The notes beneath the pieces are model-generated. The model had not been told where the DNA came from. It ran no database searches and was given only the letters and a program-made list of their open reading frames with translations. Of a stretch of 64,000 nt of DNA, positions 11,020 through 22,772 are shown one piece after another; positions within the stretch are counted from its first letter, which is position 1; every line of letters begins with the position of its first letter. The DNA is from Neurospora tetrasperma FGSC 2508 (taxonomy: Eukaryota; Ascomycota; Sordariomycetes; Sordariales; Sordariaceae), in the NCBI RefSeq assembly GCF_000213175.1, contig NW_009799179.1, forward strand, positions 1,065,713-1,129,712. Direction: 5' to 3'. The position numbers and the translations under genes were made by a program.

Positions 11020-14000
11020 ATGTTCGGTAGCTCGCGGAGGCATCGGCCGCCCAATCCGGTATGTCGTCATTGGCCCTTTTTCTCGATCGGTCCTCCTTTC
11101 GGCCTGGTCCTGTCGCCCGAGACAGTGAGACAGTGCCCATTTGGATCATCGCTGTCTTTGTTCGCGACGCCATGATTCTGGCATGGATGCCATGGTCGGC
11201 GCGCAGCTTGCAATTACACTTTTCTACACTACTCTTAGCTCGCTCCACCAGACCAGCTGCTGTTCAATTATCCCTTGTTTCTCCATTCCTACCTTCCCCA
11301 TGCTTTCGCGAATACCCTATGGTCCCCGTCTCGTCCCGTCCAGTCCAGTCCAGTCGCGAGAGGAATCCCGATTACTGACTGCTAGATTCCATGTCGCGCA
11401 ATACTCAGCCTATGACCGCGGCGACTGCGAATCCCAATGCTGCCTCCGCCGCCGCCGCCGTCTTCAAGCGCAATGAAGCTCAACAAGCCTCGAACCTGTC
11501 TGCTGCTGCCGCCGCCGCCGCCCTCCGTGCCCGACCCATCACCCCGACCAATGTCGCCCAAGTCCAAACGAAGCGCACCGTCCGGCGCAGCGCCTCCGTG
11601 GCTTCCACGCGTACGAACCCCGATACCCACGGAAGACCAAGCCTACGGCGCACCGGGAGCTCGAGCTCCATGACCGAACGCACCTTTCGAAGCCCCAGTC
11701 CACACCACCGACCCGATAGCAGAAACTCCGGACGGCGTCAGTCCCAGTCCATCGAGGACTTACCCCCTGTTCCGGAATTGCCCAGGAATGTGGCCACAAC
11801 CGTTGGAACGGCGGGGACGGGTGCGCCCCAGAAGAGTGCGCACCGCAAAACACAAAGCCTGGGCGTTGAACGCGTCCCATCACAGAAACCGGGCACGGAC
11901 GATGGTCCATCTTGGTTTGGGCCCGCCAGAGTGGGAGACTTGTCAAGCGTCCGAAGAACGGATCCGGCAATGGCAAGCCCACCATCGAGTCCACCCCAGG
12001 TTGCGATGCATCAGGAAGATCGGCCTGAAAGTCGGGCGTCATCCATCAATTTCTCGTATCCAGCCCGGGTTAGGGTCGGCTCACCGCCAGTATCCCCGGC
12101 TGATACCCGCAGCACCACCGACTTTCCGGCTCAAGATTCCCAATCGGCGGTCCAGCCCCAGCGGTCAAGGGGTTCCCTATTATTAGAGGCGGGGACCCCA
12201 TCCTCCACTCGACCGCGAGCCTCCTCCGCTTCTGCCGCAGACCAAGCATTGGTCTACGATCCCAATTCCCGTCGGATGATCAGACGTTCCGACCTCCTCG
12301 CCGTTGAACACGCCATCGTAGCAGCATCGCAGCAACCTACCCGATCCAAGAAGAAGAAACACCCTCCCAAGGCTGGGACACACCTCGCACAAGGCACCGT
12401 GGGTCGTACTAAGAGTAACATCCCAACAAGCGACCCGACTGGTAATACCGGTACCGCTACCACAACAAGGACAGCTCCACAGGTACAAGTACAAGCCCCT
12501 GTTCAACAGTCGCCACCTGTACAAGACTCTCGCCGGGAGACAGAGGAGCAGTTACCCTCGCGATTTGCTGTAGCTTCGCCAGCTACTGCACCTCGGCCGA
12601 CTCAACAACCACAGGAAGAGGACTGGGAGTCTGAAGAAGAAGAAGAGGAAGAGGAAGAAGAGGGAGCCTTTACCGACCACCATCATCCAACAACGTCAAC
12701 ATCAATGGTCGTAACTACAGATGGTCGTCCGATGGTGAGGAGGCTGCCGTCCATTGTGAGGGAGGAGCCAGAGTTGGAAGAGTCAGAGTCTGATGAGACA
12801 AATACATCGAGGATCTCAAGCGCTCTCGACTCCATACCATCCCGACAGAGGATAGTCTCACATATCCGCTCGCAGTCAGAACAACAACCAATACAGTCAT
12901 CTTCCCAAGCTAGTCAGCTACCAATTCGGGCAGCTTCGGTGTCTCAGAAGAAGAACCAACCTACTCGGGCCTCCTCAATAAGCCCGGCTCGCCAAGCACA
13001 CTTTGGACCTGTTCAAGATACTCTAACTGTTAGGCATTCACCACCACCCCGATCAGTCTCCCCACGAAAGTCGGCCCTCAAACAACCAAGTCCCGTCCGC
13101 GGCCCTTCGCCTTCTGATCTCTCATCGGAGGCCTCATGGAGTACAGACCGGCCGGTGCAACGGAAGAAGTCCGTGCGGGTAAGCTTCGATGATGAGACTC
13201 AACCAGCCATCGCCGAGCTTGCCCCCAAAGAGCGATCGGTCTCACCACCTCTGGCTAGCCCTACCGGTATCCGCCGATGGGCAAACGCGGACTTGTCGGC
13301 GACACTCGACGATGAGGAGGCGACGATGAAGCCACGACCGGCGCTTCCCAGCTTTGGCAGCGTGAGGAATGTCAGGAAACCACAGTTACAGGAACCGAAA
13401 GAGGGCGAACGACCACTTCGACCGATAGGGGATGTTGCTTACGCCGCACCATACACCACGCCACTCCCCCTAAGCCCTGTAGCCGAAAGTTTTGGGCAAA
13501 GCAGTGACTATGCTATAGGTGGCATGCTACAGAGAGAGCGTGAGGAACGGGTACGAAGTCCAGCTAATATCTCGAGGTTTAGAGAACCCCTTCCACCGGT
13601 GGTTACATTGGTGGAGGGAAATGGATATGCCAGCGACGACAGTGATGGGTCGACCAGTCTTGCGTCCGAGATGACAGGCAGCTTATACGACTACCCGAGT
13701 TTCATGGAGCCGCCACAACAACCGCGTCGCAACTCGCTATCCTCGCCACAAACATCTCCCGTTAAGACGGCCTTTCAAAATAGAAATGCCCCTGCCATCG
13801 ACTCGGGGTTTGTTGCTCAGGAGGAAGCTCGGCGGCGAAATAGTGCTCCGAATGTCCCAATTATCTCCTTGACACAGCCAACTCCCCAAGAGAGCCAGAA
13901 CGAAGCACCCAACTTTTTTGTGGAGGTTCCCGGCGGGTTTCCCGAAGATTCGGATACGTCCAAGAGTTCGGCCACTGGTGTTGAACAAGCTATTGGACAA

Positions 14001-14484
14001 CAGACGACAGGCACTCAATCGCAGCCGGCATCGGAAAGTGAATCGGATAACTCAAGTGTATACGCTGATGCCTATGAGGATCTTTCTGAGGCCGAAGGGG
14101 AGGGCTATCAGTCACTCAATGCTGTTTTGGACTTTCCTGGAGCCAACGACCCCCGCCAACATGAAGTCCATGACAACCCGTCGCCTCCCGATCCGCCCCG
14201 AAGTCTTGTACCTGCACTTTCAACTGCTACCACAGCCATTGGATCTTATTCTGGAGAGTCGCCCCAAGAGGACGACTGGGAGCGGGCCAAGGCTTATTGG
14301 AGGAGTCTTACAGCTGAGCGAAGAGCCCAACTGGAGCGGGAAGCCAAGGAGGATGCTGGAATCGAAGGCGACAGGGAAGAGACGAGCGTCCCGGGAGAAA
14401 AGCCCAGGAGGAAGAAGTCGATTGAGAAGAGGACTTTGGAAAGGCATGCTTTGGCCGTGCAGATGGCTCGGCAGATGATGCTCG

Positions 14485-14515
<31 letters not shown>

Positions 14516-16493
14516 GCAGCCGCAGCAGCCGCCTCAGGAGGAGCAGGTCCGGAAGAAAAAGGCCAAGGGGAAGGCAAAGGAAACGGCAGCCTCTGCACCT
14601 GCTCGCGTGACCGCCGAACGTAGCTATCAGATCAAGCCTGGGACGAAATGGGAGGAGTCTGAGGTTCCTGTAGTACCGGCGGTATCGACAATGACGATGC
14701 GAACTACTATGCGTAGTACGCCTCTTCAATCCAAGGCTGCCCCCGTGAAGGACGGACCTCGCTTCCGCAAATCCTTGCGCTCTGAACCTCCGGCCGACCG
14801 GCGAGCATCTTGCCCAGATCCTGCTCCGGTTCCTGCAACACCTCAGCCCACGAAACGAGAACATCGTGCAGCCTCTGATGCTATGCTTCCGGCTCCCCGA
14901 GCCTCTACCATTCGCCTAGCAAACACACACCAGTTACACATCAAGCGTCGTGACTCTACCAGTAGCGATAGCAGCTTCAAGCGCGCCCGCGCTAGTTCGG
15001 CAGGACAAGGCCTTTCTGCTGGCGGCTTTCCTAAATCTCTCCGTCCGAACTCTCCAACTGCTGGATCAGTGGACAGCCGCGGAAATGGCACTAAGCTTCT
15101 CACTTCTTTGCGAGCTACGACGCCTACCAATTCGAACTCTAGACTTGACACACCGCCTTCTAGTAGGGGGACAATGGGCTCGGCCATGGGCATGGGTGTG
15201 GGTATGCGTACCACGCTTCGTGACTCTGTAGCAAACAGCGGTGGGAGGAGAAGTCCTGGTGGCATGAAGATGCCTACACTGGGAAAGAAGGGAGGCGCCA
15301 GTGGAAAGAAGAGGACATCGATTGGAAGTAAGTTCTCCAGCAGGTTTGGGGATTCGAGCGATGAGGAAGATGCCGGGATTGCCAGCAGATTTAGAAGCCG
15401 GTTTGACGAGTCGAGTGACGAAGACGAGGTCGTGCCGCCGGTACCGGTGGTTTCGTCCGGATTGAGGGGTTCGGCTTCGGCGCCTGTGGCAGCGGCTTCT
15501 CGGAGTATGGCTCGGGGCAGTATGCGTGATAGACAGGTATCTATTGCTGAAGAGGAGGAAGGAGGGTATAATTACAGGGACGGGGCTTCTAATGGTGATG
15601 GTAATGCGCGTGGAAGCGTTGGATCCCTTGGCGGTCATCAGAAATTGTCGAAGACGGCAAGACTCGGTTCTGCAATCGCGCCAGCGCAAGCCGGCTACGA
15701 CAACGACGCAGCAGCGGGAGACGAAGAACTCCGTCGAACCCGCTCTGGCCGTGGCCAGATTCTGCCTACGTCGCAGACAGCTTCTAATGTTGGAATTTCT
15801 GATGCCCCCGCCGCTGCCACCGAGCCGCACCGCCCCAAGCGTGGCCTGATGTCTGTTTTCTCGCGTAAGAAGCACCATCATCAACACGTTCAGGAAAGTG
15901 CCGACGCCATCGCTCGCCCCGAAGCACCAGTTGAGAGCGCCGTGAGGAGGGATACCAAGCTAGAGAGGAGCAAAGCTGAGTTGAAAGGGTTGAGAAACCA
16001 AGGCCAAGTCGATCAGGATCGGCAGGTCGATGTCGAGGAGAGGTTGCAAACTCCTGCTACCATCGACACCAACAATACCTCGGATGTAAGCCCCAAAAGC
16101 CACCATCCCCGCCTCCATAAGCGGGGCTCACGAATGCCCAGCTTTTCTCTTCCCGGCCGAAGCGAAAAGGCACCATCACCGGTACAAGAAATCATGAACG
16201 AAGGAGGCATTCCCATGCCGGGATTTATTAGGAGATCCGGCACCGCCACTGCCGCCGCCACGGGTGGAAGTCTTGGGACGAGGTCTATCAGCGGTGGATC
16301 TGGTCACCCGAATGGTCCATTTGCTGTCGGGGTAGGGCCAAGGAGGGCTAGTACCGCCACCGCGTTGTCCGCAGCAGGCACAGCGGGCAACGAGAGAATT
16401 CCACCTGTAAGGTCTGAGACTCCAACGGGCAAGAAAAAGAAGTTTGGCGCGCTGAGGAGGATGTTTGGACGATCGGATAACGGCAGTGGGTAG
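11020..16493 (+). CDS. Very long disordered protein, probable Seg1/SegA-type eisosome protein
   Basis: A continuous 1700-codon frame starts at ATG 11391, but I think translation begins at ATG 11020. That exon, 11020-11058, encodes MFGSSRRHRPPNP and ends in a GTATGT donor. It joins in phase to 11409 after the acceptor ACTCAG, giving PMTAATANPNAAS... and 1707 residues. A TACTGAC branch point lies at 11372-11378. The N-terminal block (about residues 1-120) is Ala-rich and then basic, with TPTNVAQVQTKRTVRRS and TERTFRSPSP. The rest is Ser/Pro/Arg-rich with acidic runs, a charged helix DDWERAKAYWRSLTAERRAQLERE near residue 965, a Gln run near 1040, two RF-SSDE repeats near 1325-1345, and a basic tail GKKKKFGALRRMFGR. 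The N-terminal layout resembles what I remember of Seg1/SegA, which stabilises eisosomes at the plasma membrane. That assignment rests on memory, not alignment. Confidence 0.6.
11059..11408 (+). other. Proposed 350-base first intron of the Seg1-like gene
   Basis: The donor is GTATGT after the codon CCG, the branch point is TACTGAC at 11372-11378, and the acceptor is CTCAG at 11404-11408. The nearer AG at 11384-11385 is only about eight bases from the branch A and would break the frame; the next one keeps it. The intron is longer than most here. If it is not spliced, translation would instead start at 11391, inside it. Confidence 0.6.
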
Positions 16494-17255
16494 TGTTCTG
16501 CTGCTGGTCTGGTTCGTCGCAGTCCTTCCTCGCGGAGAGGGCAGAAGGTGAAGTTGAGGAAGAGGCAGTAGTAGCTGACGTTAGGAGTGGTTTGGATACG
16601 GGAAGTGGAAGGAAAAGAAGAGAAATAGGTGCTGTTTTTGGGTTCGAAACGATGTAATGGACTGACGTTTTGAAATTTTCTCCTTTCGGGTCCTATGTTT
16701 TAGTATTATACCACAGATATATCGTTTTCAGACGGTCAGGAAAGACACTCGGTGGCAGGGTCAAGAGAAAAGAACCAGTTAGGTATGGGTGGAGTTGGGA
16801 GGCACTTTACTATTTCATTTCTTGCTTTCATCACCATCGATCGGGTGTTGTGGCTAACCTCACCTCATTACTACACTACTACCGGCGCGGATGGCTTTAT
16901 CTTTTCTATACCCCCTACAACACCATAGAACAAGCAAGCAACATTGGGAGGAGAGACGGGAAGTCGGTTACAGTCGTTTTTTAAAGCAAGGCCAAGCAAG
17001 CGAGCGAGTAGTTAGTTAATGTTTACTTTTTATTGAATCATTATTCTTTGACGGACCACATTTTACATCCTGCCTATGTGAGCGCGTTTTCCGTATTCAT
17101 TCAATTTAACTTGTCACGACGTATGTATCATTTCAAGGGTTTTAAATGCGGTGCTCATTTCCAATTTGTAGGCATACCAACACATGTCCATTTTCCTATG
17201 AAAAATCATCATCTCCTCCTCTACCTCACCTTCTCTCAACCACAATACCAATCAA
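16494..17255. other. Convergent spacer between the Seg1-like and GT90 genes
   Basis: Both neighbours end here, so this should hold two 3' UTRs. The sequence turns T-rich after 16650 and pyrimidine-rich near 17210-17260. I see no gene or repeat. Confidence 0.5.
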
Positions 17256-20200
17256 TCAACCCTTCATTTCCTTGGTCTGCTTGGTCTCCTTCGACGTTTC
17301 AGCCATCACAAACTTTAAATCGTCCCTCTCCTCCTGCACCACCCTCCCCCACTCCACCAACACCCGAAACAAATAAACCTCCTCGTCCTCTCTCCTCACT
17401 GCCTTCTCCGCCCACTTCATCCCCTGCTCAGCAATGTACTTCGCCTCGTCCGTCCTACTCTTCTGTCGAACTTCTCGCCCATTAATCATGGCCCCCTTTG
17501 TGTTCCCCAGCCGATCGGACGCGGACGCCTTTCCCTTGAGGCCGACGAAGTAGGCCAAAGTGGCGTGCAGGGAGTGCAGTCGGATGTCGAGGGGGATGAA
17601 GTGCAGGTAGGGTTGGAGGCGGGAGGAGTACCAGTGGGTGAAGAGGGTGGAAGTGAAGGGGACATTGGTGCTTTTGAGGGCGGCGAGGAAGGTGGTAGTG
17701 GTGGACCCAGAGGGGGAAGGAGAGGAGGAAGGAGAGGAGGAAAAGGGCGGGTCGAGGGTGAGGATATATTGGTTGGATGATAGGGGGTTGGAATGAGGGG
17801 GGCGGGTGGTTGTTGTGAATTCTGATGATGAAGCTGCTGCGGTGGTGGGGCTAACGGAGGAGAAACCAATGTCGAACGGCAAAAGGAAGTTGAGCAACGA
17901 AGTGGATACGCGCTCGTAAGCGGCGCGGGAGCGGACTTCGTTTTGGGGGATGAGCATCAGCGTTGTCGAGGTACTCGAGTTATCTGAGACTAAATGGACC
18001 AGCCGTTCTTGTTGTCCGCCGTGCAGCATCTCATCCGAGACTTGCTCCGCTTGCGCCCCGCGCCAGTAGAGCGCCGGGGTTTTCAGATCAAAGTCGCTGG
18101 TGTCCGGCTGGGTGTTGGCCTTGTGGAGGACCTCGTCTAACGTGGGGATGGGGATGAGGATGTCGCTGTAGCTAGAGAGCTTGGACCGGCTGAAGACAGG
18201 GACTAGGTCGCGCAGCGGGGGCACGGAGGGTGGCGTGAAGAAGAAGCTGTGGAGGTGGAAGAGATCGGATTGGTGGCAGATGGACTGCGAAGCGGCGAAG
18301 TCGTGGAGGAAGATACCTGTCCCGGCGGAGTGCGGGCGCACGCAGGAGAGGCAGAAGTCCCGTACGTCCCAGTGAATGCCGGCGCGGGTGGCGGTGCCGG
18401 GAGGGCAGGTAAGGGCGGTCATCTCTTGAAAGGTGCGGACGGAGGTTGTGGCGGATGAGGAGAGGTCAAGGGGCTGGGATGGTGCTTTGCCTTCTTCTTC
18501 ATCTTCACGCTTGGAGAGGAGCTTGCCGAAGCCCTTTTGCTTTGCCTTTTCGGTGAATCTCCTCACGTCCTCCCAGGGAGTGAGGACCCGTGGCCGTTCA
18601 TCCAGGTTGATGGGGAGTTCCATGTCAGGGAGGTGTTGTGCAAACTTGTTGACCATTTTGGCCAGCTCGTCCATGACCATTGCGTGCTCGGAATCTTTGG
18701 ATAAGCTGTGCGAAGCTGTGCCATTGGCGACTCTGAGCAGCGCGATGCCCGGTTCCTTGGCCACCCGCTGAATGTCCTCCTTGATTTTACTGGGCGAGAT
18801 CCCCAAGAACGGCCGGATATCGTGGACCACCTGGTCGAAGTCGTCGATGATGGGTGACTTGTTATCCACGGCGAACTTGTACCACTCATCAAACTTGGGT
18901 GGCGGATCTCTCCCCCCGTAGCGAGCCTTGTACTCATTCACGGCAACCGGGAGAGAGTTACTGGCTACGGCATGAGTCAAGTATCTGTCGGCATTGGTTC
19001 GGGCCTTGAAGATCATTGTCTCGATAGGGTGTTCGAACAAGTAGTCGTTCCTGTTGTTGGAAACGGCAACAATCGTGGCGGCGATGAGTGAAATGAACAT
19101 GAGTGCAACCAGGATGCTGCGGTGGATGAGTACCACTCTTTGTATGTTGTTGGCGTAAACAAAAATTGATGTACCCAAGCTTATGAGTAGTACGGCGAGG
19201 TATGCAACGCCGTGCATGGTGTTCTCAGCGCCTCCGGTGAGCTTCAGCTTGCCCCATCCAACAACGAGACCGGAGATGAAGGTGAAGATGCCAACAAGAG
19301 AAAGCGGTGTCTTCTCGGTAGTCAAAAGACTCGCAGAAACAAACAGAACAGCAACGGCAAAGCCATCGGTAACGACGTCGAAGACAAACAAAGCGTCAAT
19401 GCCCTTGAAGTGATGGCTTAACGGCACTGAAGGCAGAAACATGCGGAGAGAAGTGTACAAAAGACCGCTGCCGACTGCCGAGGCCACAAACACCACACTC
19501 ACAGAGATCAGACGGCTCTTGTTCGTCCTGGCCCAAGCGAGGACGCGCCATAGTAGGATCACGATGACACCGTCCAGCAAAAGACCGAGCCATTGAAGAG
19601 ACCGGACAAGGGTGCTATTGTCGAAGCTGGTACAGATGTAACTCGACCTCATGTCCTGGGAAGAAGCGAGATAGGCCCCCAAGGAGATGAAAACGATGGA
19701 AATGGTAAGGGACTGTTTAGACTCGGCCACCCAGTCCCCAATATCATCCCATGTTGTTCGTCCCATGTCATCTTCCTCCTCGGCGTCCTTGGCCGGGCCT
19801 ACACGGGCTCGTCGACCTGGCAAGAGCTCATAGAAGAGGATTACTAGAGGAAGAAAGGCCTCTACTCCAGGAGACGAACATTGCAAGTCCGCCGTCACTC
19901 GATGGAACAGTTCGAGTCTGAAAATGATGGCTGCTATGAGAACGGGGAGAAAGTATCGTCGTGGTCTTTTTGGTAGGCTGGTAGGAGCGGGTCTTAAGGA
20001 ACCGCCTTCATCGTCTTCTCGACGTCAGTACGTTGTTGATGGGACCGGAAAGTAGGTGGTTGTCCACTTACCGAACCTCCCGTTGGAACCTGGCAGCCAT
20101 TGCCAAAAGTGACTAGCAACATATGAGAAAGCTCCGGCTGTCAACAGGACTAATATGGATGAGACTCGCGGTTGTTCTGTTCTGCGTGTAAGTAGGTATC

Positions 20201-20439
20201 CGTTGTGTAACAGGTTGTGAATACTTTTTCCTTCCACGTACCAATCAGTTGGTGACTTTCTATACTATGACCAAGCCAAAGGAAGGAAGCTACGGCACTA
20301 GTTTAAACAAAGTTTCAGTCAGTATATGTTTGCTGTGGACGGGCATGCATGCATCTACATGCAACTTGTCGGCATCATCGACAGTTTCCACTCACCAAAA
20401 CGCCGAGAGCTGTGACCCTCCAGTCGCCCCGGACGCCAT
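17256..20439 (-). CDS. Multipass membrane protein with a GT90/CAP10-type glycosyltransferase domain
   Basis: Four exons, 20439-20396, 20297-20242, 20176-20072 and 20017-17256, join in phase to give 988 residues. The 54-base third intron has a clear ACTGAC branch point; the second intron is the least certain. The first half has about ten hydrophobic segments (for example RYFLPVLIAAIIF, LTISIVFISLGAYLA, WLGLLLDGVIVILLWRVLAW, MHGVAYLAVLLISLGTSIFVYA). The second half is of the CAP10 type: FDEWYKFAVDN, the YWRG motif at 719-722, HWYSSRLQPYLHFIPLDI, and SDRLGNTKGAMINGREVRQKSRTDEAKYIAEQGMKWAEKAVR near 905-945. Relatives add xylose or similar sugars to capsule or glycan in the Golgi. Here the usual LLDVDGN-SGRF block is replaced by YILTLDPP (from 819) and a Ser/Thr-rich stretch, so catalysis is uncertain. 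The gene is divergent from pfa4. Confidence 0.75.
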
Positions 20440-21306
20440 GGAGCTCAAAGGGGTAAGTATGGTTGTTTTATAAGTTCAATGCAAAACGTATGTAACGAAA
20501 GGCTGGAGGTAAACAGTCTTCTACAATATGGACACTGGAGATGGGTATCTTCAAATGAGAATATAATGTCATTAACCCATGCTGTTTCCCCAGTGGAAAC
20601 GAGCTGACTTGACGTTAATTGTATTGCATGAGAAAGAAGGAAAAGGAAAGGACCTCCATGACTAGTATAGCAAGCAGTCCGCCGCTGTCAGGATTCACGG
20701 ACTGAATCTCAAGTCAGCCCCTGTTTCCATCACCAATAAGATCTCCGTTGGGTGGCTCCTGAAGCCTGGGATAAGCCTGGACTTCGGGGATAATGGCCCC
20801 CCCCCCTTTTTTTCTCTCCTGACATCTGCCTGCCGGGGCGACCGGTTGTTGTGATGGTTGCTGGAGGGAAGCCACTGTTAAGGGGTATCGAGCACTCCCG
20901 CATAGTCCATGCGACAAGAAAAGTAGCTGCTAACAACATCATCATCCCCGGGCTGCATCGGCTGCACCTCTGACGTTACCGCCACTCCCCTCCACCATCC
21001 GCCGCGGCTCCCCAAAGCTCCCGCGGTTACATTTCCAAGTGCAACCCGACACTTCCATCGAAGCTTTGTGGAATCCGACCCCTTCTTTCCTTTCGACAGT
21101 GTTGTGTTTTTTTTCTCTTTTCTTTTTTCTAATGGTGACACATTTTTAATTTCTCAACATTCGTTCAGACACACAGCATACCATACCTCTACGGTCTTGC
21201 TCTACTGACTAATCCCACGCGACACTTTCTACCACAATCACTGCCGAACCATCCACCGACCGAATCCCCGATATTCGCACAAAGACCTAAAAGTACCCCG
21301 AGTACC
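20440..21306. other. Divergent promoter region between the GT90 gene and pfa4
   Basis: About 870 bases between two divergently read genes, carrying both promoters. It has a C10-T7 homopolymer junction near 20797-20813 and T-rich and pyrimidine-rich runs near 21060-21130 that fit the leader side of pfa4. No coding feature is supported. Confidence 0.5.
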
Positions 21307-21318
21307 ATGTCAAGATGA
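21307..21318 (+). promoter_or_regulatory. Three-codon uORF overlapping the pfa4 start codon
   Basis: The sequence ATGTCAAGATGA reads M-S-R-stop. Its TGA shares bases with the ATG at 21315 (an ATGA overlap). A ribosome that starts at the first ATG would stop exactly at the main start and could reinitiate or be lost. It is visible in the sequence; any regulatory effect is inference and needs the transcript start to lie upstream. Confidence 0.6.
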
Positions 21319-22772
21319 CCAACCTTCAAACCGGTCCTACCACTCGCGGCCTCCAACGCTTCGCCATCCCCGCCGTCTGCGGCCTCATCATCTTCCTCGG
21401 CTACTACTCGCAATACCTCTTCAACACCAGTGCCGACCTCGCTCCCGGTCCGCTCACCCGCCGCGAATCCATAACCTTCAATATCCTCCTCGTCTGTCTC
21501 TGGCTCACCTACTACCAGGCCTGCACCGTCGATCCAGGCCAATACAAGTTCCCACCGAAAGAGAAAGAGGAGGATAACAATAACAAAAGAGGAGGAAGAG
21601 GACCGCAAAAGGCAAAATGGTGCAAAAAGTGCGACGCCCCCAAGCCTCCGCGCGCCCACCACTGCCGGCATTGTGCCCGCTGCATCCCGCGCATGGACCA
21701 CCACTGTCCGTGGACAGGCAACTGCGTTTCGTTACAAACCTTCCCGCACTTTTTGCGCTTCCTAGTGTACACCAACGCTGCGCTGGTCTACTTTGCTCGT
21801 CTGCTCTGGACGAGGCTGTACTACGGCCTTTGGGACCAGCGACATGTTCCCGCTTACCTGGGCCCCAGCGTGGGAGCGCTGCTGGGCTGTACGATGCTGA
21901 GCATCGCCTGGTTTGCGACGCAGTTCGCGCTGATGGTTCTGTTGGTTACCACGGTGCGGAGCTGGATGCTGGGCAAGACGATGATTGAGGAGTGGGAGGC
22001 GGAGAGGCACGAGACGCTTTTGGCAAGGTCATATGATGGGGATGATTACTGGGGCGCGGATGGGCACGGTGGGTTTGTGCCCGTTAAGGTGGAGTTTCCG
22101 TACGATAATGGGTTTTGGTCGAACATGGCGCAGGCGATGGGGACGAACAACTTTTTGAGGTGGTTCTTGCCGGTCGGTGGCGGTGGGCCAAAGATTAGCA
22201 ATGACACGCCTTGGAAGGGGACGGGGTGGGAGTACGAGGAGAATGGGTTTAATGATCGGGTGGGTATGTGGCCGCCGCCGGACCCGGAGAAGCTGCGCAG
22301 GGAAAGGGCGGGTGCTGGGGGGAAGTGGCCGGGTGCTAGAGAGAATCTGAGCACAGAAAAATCGGAAGTCGACTACTACCGCAGTTCCGAGGACATGAAG
22401 ACTGCGTTTAAGAGGAGGCAGCAGGAGGACTTGAGGAGGAGACAGCAGAGGAGGCAGCACTCGTCTGAAGAGGACGAGATCATGGCTGAGTTGGAGGAGG
22501 ATGAGGGGTACGAGGAGCGCTCACGGACCCGCTCACCACCACAAGACGGTAGGGCGTGGATGAATAGCGAGGGTGATACGCTGTGGGATTACGGTGTCGA
22601 TGTGGACGAGGAGGAGAATTATGGATACCCGGGCCGAGGAGTCTCCGAGTCACTACCGCTCGTCAAGACAGCCACCGGATATAATGATGGTCAAGGAGAT
22701 GAAGACGAGGACGTGCCCCTTGCTGAGCTAATACGCAGACGCAAAGTAAAAAGCAACGGAGTACATGAGTGA
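21315..22772 (+). CDS. pfa4: Palmitoyltransferase Pfa4 (DHHC type)
   Basis: A single exon of 485 residues. The cysteine-rich DHHC domain spans about residues 101-150: WCKKCDAPKPPRAHHCRHCARCIPRMDHHCPWTGNCVS, with D128, H129, H130 and the catalytic C131 all present. Four membrane segments are visible near 16-37, 52-70, 148-168 and 183-208, with the DHHC loop facing the cytosol between the second and third, as is usual. A long charged C-terminal tail (Arg/Gln and Glu/Asp-rich, from about 330) is probably disordered. Pfa4 enzymes sit in the ER and attach palmitate to cysteines of client proteins; in yeast the best-known client is chitin synthase Chs3. The start is ATG 21315, preceded by an overlapping mini-uORF. 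Length and order of parts match filamentous-fungal Pfa4. Confidence 0.92.
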   Translation: MTNLQTGPTTRGLQRFAIPAVCGLIIFLGYYSQYLFNTSADLAPGPLTRRESITFNILLVCLWLTYYQACTVDPGQYKFPPKEKEEDNNNKRGGRGPQKAKWCKKCDAPKPPRAHHCRHCARCIPRMDHHCPWTGNCVSLQTFPHFLRFLVYTNAALVYFARLLWTRLYYGLWDQRHVPAYLGPSVGALLGCTMLSIAWFATQFALMVLLVTTVRSWMLGKTMIEEWEAERHETLLARSYDGDDYWGADGHGGFVPVKVEFPYDNGFWSNMAQAMGTNNFLRWFLPVGGGGPKISNDTPWKGTGWEYEENGFNDRVGMWPPPDPEKLRRERAGAGGKWPGARENLSTEKSEVDYYRSSEDMKTAFKRRQQEDLRRRQQRRQHSSEEDEIMAELEEDEGYEERSRTRSPPQDGRAWMNSEGDTLWDYGVDVDEEENYGYPGRGVSESLPLVKTATGYNDGQGDEDEDVPLAELIRRRKVKSNGVHE

